64,000 nucleotides of DNA from Bacteroidota bacterium (lineage in GTDB: Bacteria > Bacteroidota > Bacteroidia > 2-12-FULL-35-15), in NCBI GenBank assembly GCA_017303895.1, contig JAFLBF010000012.1:42491-106490 (forward strand), in the 5' to 3' direction. This document shows, piece by piece, positions 17,015 to 25,291 of this stretch (position 1 is the stretch's first letter; each line of letters opens with the position of its first letter). The position numbers and the translations under genes were made by a program. The notes below the pieces were generated by a model, which worked only from the letters and a program-made list of their open reading frames with translations, was not told the DNA's origin and ran no database searches.

Positions 17015-19051
17015 ATGAAACACACACTGCATATATATTTTGTTTTGCTCTCCCTATTCAGCTTCAGCAGTTGTAATGGTCAAGGCACAATAGATAGCCT
17101 GGAATTTCAGACCGGATACCCAAAAATTCAGCACAACGCATTAGAGCAATTGCGAACCTTCCCTTCACCGAGATATAAAACAAACAATGATTTTATGCGA
17201 CTTTTCAATTGGATGAGCCCTCATTATATGGCAGGGAAAGGCCAAAAAGATGTACCATTAGAGAAGTCGCTAAACGATGCCGTATTGCTACAAGAAGAAC
17301 TTTGCCTGAATTGGAATTATATGATCGTACTGCCTAATCCTTCTGGCTTAAAAGATGAAACCAGTATCAATAATACAAAAATTCCTTATAGGCGTTACAT
17401 CGATTTTGCTAATGCTCATCCTGAAATTCCGCTGACATTAACAACATTCTGGGTGCAATCAAACCCGAAATTATTCGGGATCGATCAAAAAGGACCAAAT
17501 ATAAGCAGGCAAGATCATCCTGAAGCATTTTACATTGCTGACAAAAACAAAACAATGAAATGGAAAAAGGTCAGCTATGCAGCTCCCGATTCGTTATTTA
17601 TAAAAGATGGAATAATTGTAAGAAAAAATATTGAAGTAATTTTAAAAGAATTAAAACGCCCAATAGATATCATAAATGAAAATGGTGAAGAACCACCAAC
17701 CGTTTTTGACAAATCAATTTTGGAGAATGATCCGGAATTAGTGAAAGATAAAAATGCACTCAAAATAGCTGACTGGGACGACTATATTGCCATAAAAAAA
17801 ACAAAGATCAGGACACTTTATTCATCTCAGTTCATGAGCCATCCACAGTTAAAAAACACCTTATTTACAGTTTATGCTGTTGAAGGAGGACCGATCAATC
17901 GATTCGACTGGCATTTTAGCAAAACAACATGTTCTAAAATAAAAGGAAATTATTATTCAACGCCTGACTTTTACCCACGCACACCCGACAACTGGAAAAA
18001 TTGGAAGGGTGCATGGCATGGCTGGAAATGGATCAATGATGGACGGAAAGTAGAGATTAAAGATGGAGATAAATTCTTCTCCCCTTTTGTTGCAGCAGGA
18101 TGGCACTTCAATCCGGAAAAAGATATGCGTCCTGCACAATGGCTAGGCCTACTCAAATGTTTAGGGACTGTTGGTGCGGAATTCTATTACGCAGGCTACT
18201 TCAATTTGAAAGCCCCTTTTTCTTTACCGGAAAACTATGTGTGGCAGGCAGCAATGCCGGCTTATGCACAAGCGATCACTACACATTACGATGATGTTTT
18301 CTTTAATGGCAATGTATTGTTTGATAACAATAAAGAACCAATTATCACCTATCCTAATTCAGAAGAGGATGTGCTTGTTACTGTTAGGAAGCACGATACA
18401 AAGGAGAAATACGTTATTGCTACAACAGTACAACCCTCATCAAATACAGAAAGAGCGCCTATAGAAAAAGATATAGTCATTACTATTGCTAATGAAAAAA
18501 TCAAATTAACAAGCAGAAGACAAGGAAGCGTATATGTTTATGACAGATCGGTAAGTCCTGCAATAGTTTATCAACTCGATAAATGGCATCAATACGAACA
18601 CCCTTCGCGATGGAGAAAAAACTGGATATGTGAAGCAGAGGTTTGTGATAGTAGTTCATCAGCATCCGATCAATTGATCCATTCTGAATTCAAAAAGAAT
18701 GATCAATTGACCGATCTAACAAAGTTTACAACTCATATTGAATTAAAAACATCCGATTACGCTATATACAATCTAAGTGAAAGGGATGTAGAGCAGGCTA
18801 AGGGGAAAATATATCTACATCTATTAGTGAAGAATAAGGATAAAGCACAATTAACGATAACTGGAATTAGTGCAGAGAATACCGTTATAACAATTGCTCC
18901 ACATGACTCATGGACATGGATCAAACAAGAGATCGCAGTAAAAAAAGGCATTAAAAACCTGAAGATCGAATCCCAAAATGGCACAATACTATTGGACAAA
19001 ATCATTTTGTCTAATAAGAATGATGCTCATTCAGTAGACAAAGATTACTAA
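17015..19051 (+). CDS. Large lipoprotein of unknown function, possibly glycan-active
   Basis: 678 residues. The frame opens at 16991 inside the previous gene, but the ATG at 17015 starts a proper lipoprotein signal (KHTLHIYFVLLSLFSFSSC, lipid-modified Cys at 20) and is adopted. The body has many Trp/Tyr-rich segments (NWKGAWHGWKWINDG, GAEFYYAGYFNLKAPFSLP, WQAAMPAYAQAI), a look common in TIM-barrel glycoside hydrolases. The last 110 residues (DYAIYNLSERDV, later WIKQEIAVKKGIKNLKIESQNG, ILLDKIILSN) resemble a carbohydrate-binding beta sandwich. The operon with murQ makes a cell-wall or amino-sugar substrate plausible; that is inference and no catalytic residues are assigned. Confidence 0.75.
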   Translation: MKHTLHIYFVLLSLFSFSSCNGQGTIDSLEFQTGYPKIQHNALEQLRTFPSPRYKTNNDFMRLFNWMSPHYMAGKGQKDVPLEKSLNDAVLLQEELCLNWNYMIVLPNPSGLKDETSINNTKIPYRRYIDFANAHPEIPLTLTTFWVQSNPKLFGIDQKGPNISRQDHPEAFYIADKNKTMKWKKVSYAAPDSLFIKDGIIVRKNIEVILKELKRPIDIINENGEEPPTVFDKSILENDPELVKDKNALKIADWDDYIAIKKTKIRTLYSSQFMSHPQLKNTLFTVYAVEGGPINRFDWHFSKTTCSKIKGNYYSTPDFYPRTPDNWKNWKGAWHGWKWINDGRKVEIKDGDKFFSPFVAAGWHFNPEKDMRPAQWLGLLKCLGTVGAEFYYAGYFNLKAPFSLPENYVWQAAMPAYAQAITTHYDDVFFNGNVLFDNNKEPIITYPNSEEDVLVTVRKHDTKEKYVIATTVQPSSNTERAPIEKDIVITIANEKIKLTSRRQGSVYVYDRSVSPAIVYQLDKWHQYEHPSRWRKNWICEAEVCDSSSSASDQLIHSEFKKNDQLTDLTKFTTHIELKTSDYAIYNLSERDVEQAKGKIYLHLLVKNKDKAQLTITGISAENTVITIAPHDSWTWIKQEIAVKKGIKNLKIESQNGTILLDKIILSNKNDAHSVDKDY

Positions 19052-19055
19052 GGAT

Positions 19056-19409
19056 TTAAAAGGTTGCCCTTATATCACTTCCCCGTTCTTTATTTTGCAT
19101 CGAACGGAGAACATAACGTCTTCTCTCTTTATTACATTTCGAACAATTATACATCCACCTGTATTTCTCGCGAACACTACATCCACCACAAATGGGATGC
19201 TTGGCATGAGGAAATGCTTCGCTCCCTTTTCCTAAATGTGTCCCCGGAGCACAATAAGCTCCATATTTTACTCTCACCAAACTTTTGTGAAACTTTTTAT
19301 CGTGCAGTTCACATCTTCCGGACTCCCCTTCTATATGATTTGAAACTAAACAGCTCGAAAGTAGAGAAGATATAAGAAATATAAAAATAATCAGTTTAAG
19401 CAGATTCAT
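19056..19409 (-). CDS. Small cysteine-rich lipoprotein
   Basis: 117 residues; signal peptide with lipobox LLSSC (Cys20). The mature part carries a C33-x2-H36 pair, Cys53, C74-x2-C77 and C89-x2-C92, i.e. a likely structural metal site, with FPHAKHPICGGC and YNCSKCNKERRR as the most conserved-looking parts. The C-terminus is very basic. Similar small lipoproteins with CxxH and CxxC pairs occur across Bacteroidota; none has a function I know. It ends four bases from the convergent lipoprotein gene. A frame on the opposite strand covers the same bases but has no coding features. Confidence 0.75.
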   Translation of the reverse strand: MNLLKLIIFIFLISSLLSSCLVSNHIEGESGRCELHDKKFHKSLVRVKYGAYCAPGTHLGKGSEAFPHAKHPICGGCSVREKYRWMYNCSKCNKERRRYVLRSMQNKERGSDIRATF

Positions 19410-19491
19410 TATCGAAATTTAACAATTGGATCGATATAAAACAATAAAAAAAACAGTACGTTTTATCACATACATCCTCCCCCCTTTTTGC

Positions 19492-19499
19492 TATATTTG
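19492..19499 (+). promoter_or_regulatory. TATATTTG minus-7 box of pruA
   Basis: TAnnTTTG match 39 bases before the ATG at 19539. It falls inside the upstream extension of the open frame, which argues against a start at 19488. Confidence 0.5.
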
Positions 19500-19538
19500 T
19501 ACTTCCAAAATCAAATAATAACATCTAAACTTATTTAT

Positions 19539-21179
19539 ATGCCAAAAGGATTTTATACTGTTCCTGTACCGGTGAACGAACCAGTAAAAAGTTATGCTGC
19601 AGGAAGTCCGGAAAGAATTGCCGTACAAGCCATGTTAAAGGAATTACGTTCAAAAGAGATGGACATTCCAATGTACATTGGAGGAAAAGAAGTCCGTAGC
19701 AATGATAAAGTTCGTTTGGCACCACCTCACGACCATAAACATACCTTAGGCCATTTCCATAAATCAACAAAAGAACATGTTGCACAGGCAATCGATGCTG
19801 CACTAGCAGCAAAACCAAAATGGGAAGCATTATCATGGGAGCACCGTGCAAGTATCTTTTTAAAGGCAGCTGAATTAATTGCCGGTCCATACCGTGCTAA
19901 ATTAAATGCAGCCACCATGCTTGGACAATCAAAAAATGCTTTTCAGGCAGAAATAGACAGTGCATGCGAGATCATCGACTTTTTAAGATTCAATGTGCTT
20001 TACATGACAGAGATCTACAAGCAACAACCTCCCGTTGCAGGGACAGGATTTGGAGTTTGGAATCGTGTAGAACAAAGACCCTTAGAAGGATTTATTTATG
20101 CATTAACTCCTTTTAATTTTACTGCTATTGCAGGTAATTTGCCTACATCCTGTGCTATGATGGGCAATGTAGTGGTATGGAAACCATCCAATACGCAAGT
20201 TTATTCAGCCAACGTATTAATGGAGATCTTCATGAAAGCAGGAATTCCTGATGGAGTGATCAACCTTATTTATCCAAGTGGACCGGATGCGGCTGATGTT
20301 ATTTTTGCACATCCTGATTTTGCTGGAATTCACTTTACCGGCTCAACAGAAGTATTCCAAAATATTTGGAAAACGATTGGTAATAATATCCATAAATTCA
20401 AAACCTACCCACGCATTGTAGGTGAAACGGGAGGAAAAGATTTTATCATGGCTCACAAATCGGCCGATGCTAAAATTGTAGCAACAGCTATTAGTCGTGG
20501 AGCATTTGAATACCAAGGACAAAAATGTTCTGCAGCTTCACGCGCATATATTCCTTCAAATATTTGGGAAGAAGTTAAGAATTATGTAGTGACCGACTTG
20601 AAAACATTCAAGATGGGACCTACAGAAGATTTCAGCAACTTTATCAATGCGGTGATCGATGAAAAATCATTCGATAAATTAGCGAAATACATTGATGCTG
20701 CTAAAGCTGATAAAAATGTGGAGATCATAGCAGGTGGTAATTATGATAAATCAAAAGGATATTTCATTGAACCGACCATCATTAAAGCCAATGATCCTAA
20801 ATACGTTACTATGTGCGAAGAGCTATTTGGTCCTGTTTTAACATTGTATGTTTATGATGCTGAGAAGTATGAAGAAACATTAAAATTGGTTGACTCTACT
20901 TCTATTTACGCATTAACAGGAGCGATCATTGCACAAGACAGATATGCTATTGAATTAGGCACAAAGTTATTACGTAATGCTGCAGGTAATTTCTACATCA
21001 ATGATAAACCAACAGGTGCTGTGGTGGGGCAACAACCATTTGGTGGAGCAAGAGGTTCCGGAACAAACGACAAGGCTGGTGCCATGATCAATTTATTAAG
21101 ATGGGTATCACCAAGAACAATCAAAGAAACATTTGTACCGCCAACTGACTACAGATATCCGTTCTTACAACAAGATTAA
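19539..21179 (+). CDS. pruA: L-glutamate gamma-semialdehyde (1-pyrroline-5-carboxylate) dehydrogenase
   Basis: Oxidises glutamate semialdehyde to glutamate with NAD+, the second step of proline degradation. 546 residues, matching the stand-alone enzyme of Bacteroidota and eukaryotes. Active-site elements: FNFTAIAGNLP, GETGGKDF (general base Glu) and YQGQKCSAASRAYIP (catalytic Cys), then EELFGPVLTLYVY and GQQPFGGARGSGTNDKAG. The open frame reaches 19488, but the upstream part overlaps the promoter box and MPKGFYTVPVPVNEP at 19539 is the family's normal start. No proline dehydrogenase gene is adjacent. A strong terminator follows. Confidence 0.97.
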   Translation: MPKGFYTVPVPVNEPVKSYAAGSPERIAVQAMLKELRSKEMDIPMYIGGKEVRSNDKVRLAPPHDHKHTLGHFHKSTKEHVAQAIDAALAAKPKWEALSWEHRASIFLKAAELIAGPYRAKLNAATMLGQSKNAFQAEIDSACEIIDFLRFNVLYMTEIYKQQPPVAGTGFGVWNRVEQRPLEGFIYALTPFNFTAIAGNLPTSCAMMGNVVVWKPSNTQVYSANVLMEIFMKAGIPDGVINLIYPSGPDAADVIFAHPDFAGIHFTGSTEVFQNIWKTIGNNIHKFKTYPRIVGETGGKDFIMAHKSADAKIVATAISRGAFEYQGQKCSAASRAYIPSNIWEEVKNYVVTDLKTFKMGPTEDFSNFINAVIDEKSFDKLAKYIDAAKADKNVEIIAGGNYDKSKGYFIEPTIIKANDPKYVTMCEELFGPVLTLYVYDAEKYEETLKLVDSTSIYALTGAIIAQDRYAIELGTKLLRNAAGNFYINDKPTGAVVGQQPFGGARGSGTNDKAGAMINLLRWVSPRTIKETFVPPTDYRYPFLQQD

Positions 21180-21195
21180 TAATAATTTAGAAAAG

Positions 21196-21229
21196 AAAAC
21201 GCCCCGACTAAACATAGCCGGGGCGTTTT
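21196..21229. terminator. Bidirectional terminator between pruA and the 273-aa gene
   Basis: AAAACGCCCCG (21196-21206) and CGGGGCGTTTT (21219-21229), with inner CTA/TAG pairs; T run on one side and A run on the other serve both convergent genes. Confidence 0.8.
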
Positions 21230-21246
21230 ACATTTATTTAAGTTGA

Positions 21247-22068
21247 TTATTTACCTTTTTCATTGCTGGCAACTTCATCAAACTCCATCTGAATCGTTTC
21301 AGCTTTCATTTTAACAGGACTTACTTCAGCAAAAGCATCATTCCATTGTATCATCATATCCACCTTTTGCATATCCATCATTTTTCCACCTTCCATTCGT
21401 TCCCATTTTAATTTATATGAATCAGAATCGCCTTTTACCATCATGATCGCATCTGATTTCGATTTAGCATTCGCATACGTATTTCCATCAGGCATTTTAA
21501 CCGAAACTTTTGAAGGAAATACAAATCCGATCTTATCACCTGTATAGGTAACACTGATCTTTACTTCCGTTTTGTCGGTTTCTTTGGACACTTTACCCAA
21601 TGTATTTGTAAAAGGTCCTGTTTCAAATTCATTTTGAGAAGCAGGTAATTTGAAATCAGGAGTAGCAATACCTTTTGTATTCGCATCTACACGATACAAA
21701 CCATCCAATACGAATTGATAGTTTTTAACCGCGTTATACCCTGCTCCTTTTAAATTTACAATTCTAAAATCACTTTCATTGGGAGAGATCACTAACCATT
21801 TTTCTTTGGGTTTTTGCTCTTTTCCGTTAATAATGAATTTACACTCTTCAGGTTTCAAGATCAAATAATCATTTGTTTTATTCTCGATCTTTAACTTGAA
21901 CTTTGTTTCACCTTCTGTTGAAACAGCATTATCAACAATAATAACGATATCATTCGTTTCCATCTTTAAGTCTTTGTAGTACATCTTAACGTACTTCACT
22001 TCTTTTTGAGCAACAGCAGCAGCAACGAAGCCAATTGCCAGGATCATGGTTGTAAATAGTTTTTTCAT
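21247..22068 (-). CDS. Uncharacterised secreted protein
   Basis: 273 residues with a signal peptide (KKLFTTMILAIGFVAAAVAQ). The mature part is beta-rich and Lys/Asp-rich; DNAVSTEGETKFKLKIENKTNDYL looks like an Ig-like or transglutaminase-accessory strand pattern, and a Met/Lys-rich stretch (GGKMMDMQKVDMMIQW) comes near the end. No T9SS tail or lipobox. It follows the BtrH/halogenase operon on the same strand after a 48-base gap, so readthrough from that operon is possible. Function unknown. Confidence 0.75.
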   Translation of the reverse strand: MKKLFTTMILAIGFVAAAVAQKEVKYVKMYYKDLKMETNDIVIIVDNAVSTEGETKFKLKIENKTNDYLILKPEECKFIINGKEQKPKEKWLVISPNESDFRIVNLKGAGYNAVKNYQFVLDGLYRVDANTKGIATPDFKLPASQNEFETGPFTNTLGKVSKETDKTEVKISVTYTGDKIGFVFPSKVSVKMPDGNTYANAKSKSDAIMMVKGDSDSYKLKWERMEGGKMMDMQKVDMMIQWNDAFAEVSPVKMKAETIQMEFDEVASNEKGK

Positions 22069-22116
22069 TTTTTTAAGTTTAAAGGTTACTGATCAATTAC
22101 AATTATATTGCCAATT

Positions 22117-23142
22117 TTAAAACTGCATTTTCTTAAGCTTCAAAAAGCCTTGCTTTTCAATATCTGCGATCTGTAACAATAGATCGGCACATACTTCAAA
22201 ATCCTTTTGTTCATTATTTATCCTTCCTTTATAGATACGTCCCATTTGAACTGCACTTTCTCTCCAAAGATCACCTGCTTTCGTAAAATCTTCCGAAACT
22301 GCTAATAACTGTTCGTTCGGTATATATCCATAAGCTTGTTCCAAGAATGCTGCAAACAAAAATCGAAAGCCTCCTCCACCGGTGCCAATTTCCTCTTGCA
22401 TACGAACGATCTGACCTAAATACAAACCTGCCTTTCTTGATCCCAGCTTATCGCGCCATTTGCGGATTTGCTTAGAAGTGTATTTGATGCCATCAACACC
22501 GGCAATATTACCCGGCACATGCAGCATATCACGTGCACTCCGCTTAATTCCTTTAATTATACCTTTTTTGATGGTCTCATTATCCACTTTGTGAACATTC
22601 TCAGGAAAATAAACATGTCCTTTGGGAGCAAGTGGTCCTTTTGCAAAACGGACTTTGATCATATCTTCTTCAGATAGTGTGGTTACAGTCTCCATTACAG
22701 GATCACTCACTAAATAATCGTTCCCCTGTTTTCCATAAACGATCAAATTATGTGCATTGAAATGAAAACGATATTCAGGAGGAAAGTAAGGCAGATTAAA
22801 AACACCTACCTGACAACCAACAGGAACACCATCCTGGATCTTTTGATCTAAAAAATCATGCGCAGCCTTTTCATTATTTCCAAATTTTTTTCGAACAACT
22901 TTCACTCCTAATGATTTGCATGTTCTACTGAATATCCAACCCGGCATACTTCTGTATGAAATAGCGGGTCCGTTATTGATACTCAAAATAGGAATATGAA
23001 TATAAAAAATACCTGAACCCATTCCGAATGCTAATGGCTCCGTCATAAAATCCAAACCATGATATCTCAATAAACTTGTTGTAGCTCCATTTTCACAATG
23101 AGCTGCTTGAATATGCTTAAATCCTGAAATTTCTTTATTCAT
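22117..23142 (-). CDS. BtrH_N / DUF4872 protein (C39-like acyltransferase or peptidase fold)
   Basis: 341 residues. The N-terminal half matches BtrH_N: AAHCENGATTSLL with candidate nucleophile Cys16, FHFNAHNLIVYG with His131, and YLVSDPV with Asp147, a Cys-His-Asp arrangement. Residues about 180-335 fit DUF4872 (LHVPGNIAGVDGIKYTSKQI, then FRFLFAAFLEQAYGYIP). BtrH itself transfers an acyl chain from a carrier protein in butirosin synthesis; Bacteroidota members turn up in pigment and other natural-product loci. Last gene of a tight operon (one base after the 132-aa gene) with a halogenase-like flavoenzyme. No acyl carrier protein is in the window. Confidence 0.87.
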   Translation of the reverse strand: MNKEISGFKHIQAAHCENGATTSLLRYHGLDFMTEPLAFGMGSGIFYIHIPILSINNGPAISYRSMPGWIFSRTCKSLGVKVVRKKFGNNEKAAHDFLDQKIQDGVPVGCQVGVFNLPYFPPEYRFHFNAHNLIVYGKQGNDYLVSDPVMETVTTLSEEDMIKVRFAKGPLAPKGHVYFPENVHKVDNETIKKGIIKGIKRSARDMLHVPGNIAGVDGIKYTSKQIRKWRDKLGSRKAGLYLGQIVRMQEEIGTGGGGFRFLFAAFLEQAYGYIPNEQLLAVSEDFTKAGDLWRESAVQMGRIYKGRINNEQKDFEVCADLLLQIADIEKQGFLKLKKMQF

Positions 23143-23143
23143 A

Positions 23144-23542
23144 CTATCCCTTAAAATTCTTTAATTCATCCACACTTATATCGAATGCTTTAGCATATAT
23201 CGCGAGTTTTTTATCGCTTAGTCCCTTAAAAACATCGGGCTTCATGTGACGTTTGATATTAAAACTCCAAAAACCTGTGTAACCCGATAATACGGGCATA
23301 TCCATTAATCTTAATTCCATAAAATAATAGATCGGGCTTTTCTCACCATTCGTAACCGCTTTTCTTGCTTCTTCTACCCGTTCATTGATCTCTTCCCAAG
23401 CATTGTCTAATGCTTGTTTTTTCACATCCCAGCCCGTACTTAAACCGGTTGTATATTTCCCGTCATTATCTTTCACATAACACAATTCACGTGTCATCAC
23501 TTTTAATGCGCTATCATCCTGAGGTAACTCTTCCTTTTTCAT
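23144..23542 (-). CDS. Conserved small protein of the halogenase-like operon
   Basis: 132 residues, cytosolic, no domain I can name. The sequence is polar at the N-terminus (KKEELPQDDSALKVMTRELCY), helical in the middle (VKKQALDNAWEEINERVEEARKAV) and has an aromatic stretch (SPIYYFMELRLMDMPVLSGY). I believe close relatives accompany BtrH_N proteins in flexirubin-type pigment loci of other Bacteroidota, but this is from memory. It starts 12 bases after the flavoenzyme stop and ends one base before the BtrH gene. Confidence 0.82.
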   Translation of the reverse strand: MKKEELPQDDSALKVMTRELCYVKDNDGKYTTGLSTGWDVKKQALDNAWEEINERVEEARKAVTNGEKSPIYYFMELRLMDMPVLSGYTGFWSFNIKRHMKPDVFKGLSDKKLAIYAKAFDISVDELKNFKG

Positions 23543-23554
23543 TTGTACTGTTTG

Positions 23555-25228
23555 TTAAGAAATTACTTTTTCATAAAACCACATTTTTGCAACATCCTTA
23601 GCAATTGCGTCATTTACTGCAAGAGCATGCTCACTTGCTGTATCAACATCACCAGTTAATGTAATGGTATAAGGATTTACTTTCATGTCTAATGGTGTGC
23701 CCTTCACTTCATGGCTGATCAAACGGAACATCTCTGCTACAATTTGTTCTAAAACACTAATATTTGCTTTAACGGTAGCAAGAAGCTCGCTCGTTGAATG
23801 TTGTGTTTCTATCCCTTGCTGAAATCTTTTTAAATAATCCAGATCAAGTGGGTCAATATATTTATTCTCAAATATTTTATTTTCATGAGGCAACCATTCC
23901 AAAAACAGATCTTGCATACATTTGTTCAATTTTTGGAATTTACGTCCAACACTATCTTCCGATACAAACAAGTCTTTTAAAACTTTCAAGTCAGTAAACC
24001 CCTTATTCGTGAACAATACACAAGGTACAGACCAATAGATAGCCCAATCCCAAAAGATCTTCATCACCATGATCTGTGAACTTCCCATCAACTTATATTT
24101 ATCCTGATAGATCGGCAACCAACTCTCAAACCAACGTAAATGTGTTTGTTCATAGATCTGAGCTCTAACCGTTATATCTTCTCCACTTACATCACGAAGG
24201 ATCAGATCACTCAACCAGGTATTGTTCAAGGAAATAAAATCACTGCCGGGTGAATAGAAAGGATCCAGAAAAACACCTGCCTCACCTGTTACTGCCCAAC
24301 GATCGGAGGAATACAAGCGCTGACTGTCATGTGCAAAGTGGCGCAATATCCTAAAATCTAACAATTCATTCTCGGGCGGACAAACGTGTTTGAATGCTTG
24401 CGGCTCATTCTTTTGGATCCAAGCCATCGCTTTTTCATAGGTATTGATGGTATCGAAAGGGTGCAAGTCTTGATCGGCAACAATCCCGATGCTTGTATTT
24501 TTAGAGCCCAATGGAATGACCCATAACCAATACCCTTTATCAATAAAGTGAACAGTGCTTAAATAGCGCAATTTAGGAGCAAGAAAATTTTTCCATTCTT
24601 TATTTTCACTCCATTCATCAATATCAACTACCCCTTTTACTCTGTACCAAACAGCATTTACATCGTGTGGAGCCTTTTTTTCAAACTTCATCTTCCGTTT
24701 CAACAAACTAAACCGGCTAGTAGCATCAACAACCCACTTGCATGCTAACCGCTTCTCTTCTCCATCATGATTAAACACAACTGTATGTTCGTTTTCACCA
24801 AATTCAACATCTTTTACTCTTGCACCTAACATAAATTCGGTACCAAAAGATTTGGTATGTTTTTCTAAAAAATTCTCAAATGTTCCCCTGTCGAGCTGAT
24901 GACTTGGAACAGGTAATTTTAGACGGGGACCTAATTCTACTCTATTGGACAACTCCTTTTTACTTCCATCATTAAAAAAGAAACGTAATCCATGCTTCGG
25001 AAGTTCAAATTCCTCCAAATATTCCTTCAACTCCAATACTTCACGAAAATAATGTGTTGCCAACTCTACAGTCGATTCACCTACCTTATGAGCCGCCACA
25101 GGTGCAATCGTATCTCTATACTCCATAATGAGTATAGAAATATCAGGGTTTTTCTTTTTTAATTGAATTGAAAGAGTCAGTCCTGCCAAGCCCCCTCCGG
25201 CTATGATCACATCATATTTCTTCTGCAT
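23555..25228 (-). CDS. Flavin-dependent halogenase-like oxidoreductase
   Basis: 557 residues. FAD-binding GGGLAGLTLS is at residues 11-20. HKVGEST (47-53) is the flavoenzyme/halogenase GES motif, and LPKHGLRFF contains Lys78, the position of the catalytic lysine in tryptophan-7-halogenase PrnA. WLWVIP (234-239) fits the halogenase signature WxWxIP. GEAGVFLDPFYSPGSDF matches the second FAD motif. Residues 380-557 form a helical C-terminal domain. These marks favour a halogenase over an ordinary monooxygenase, but dehydrogenases and hydroxylases of the same superfamily keep parts of them. First gene of a three-gene operon with its own promoter and no NRPS or PKS neighbours. Confidence 0.87.
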   Translation of the reverse strand: MQKKYDVIIAGGGLAGLTLSIQLKKKNPDISILIMEYRDTIAPVAAHKVGESTVELATHYFREVLELKEYLEEFELPKHGLRFFFNDGSKKELSNRVELGPRLKLPVPSHQLDRGTFENFLEKHTKSFGTEFMLGARVKDVEFGENEHTVVFNHDGEEKRLACKWVVDATSRFSLLKRKMKFEKKAPHDVNAVWYRVKGVVDIDEWSENKEWKNFLAPKLRYLSTVHFIDKGYWLWVIPLGSKNTSIGIVADQDLHPFDTINTYEKAMAWIQKNEPQAFKHVCPPENELLDFRILRHFAHDSQRLYSSDRWAVTGEAGVFLDPFYSPGSDFISLNNTWLSDLILRDVSGEDITVRAQIYEQTHLRWFESWLPIYQDKYKLMGSSQIMVMKIFWDWAIYWSVPCVLFTNKGFTDLKVLKDLFVSEDSVGRKFQKLNKCMQDLFLEWLPHENKIFENKYIDPLDLDYLKRFQQGIETQHSTSELLATVKANISVLEQIVAEMFRLISHEVKGTPLDMKVNPYTITLTGDVDTASEHALAVNDAIAKDVAKMWFYEKVIS

Positions 25229-25253
25229 GTTTACAACGTATATAAGTACTTAC

Positions 25254-25261
25254 CAAAGATA
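25254..25261 (-). promoter_or_regulatory. TATCTTTG minus-7 box of the halogenase-like operon
   Basis: TAnnTTTG match on the minus strand, 25 bases before the flavoenzyme ATG, in the 63-base divergent gap with the histidine kinase gene. Confidence 0.5.
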
Positions 25262-25291
25262 TTAAAATTAGGCCTAATTAATCATAAATGA

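Noticed and set aside
19064..19375. Plus-strand frame over the cysteine-rich lipoprotein
   Set aside because: The minus-strand frame has a lipobox and paired cysteines; the plus frame has nothing.
19531..19890. 119-codon frame opposite pruA
   Set aside because: Antisense to the start of pruA, no start context and no recognisable domain.
20229..20236. TTCATGAA inside pruA as another LytTR box
   Set aside because: Single copy in coding sequence with no partner at 21 bp.
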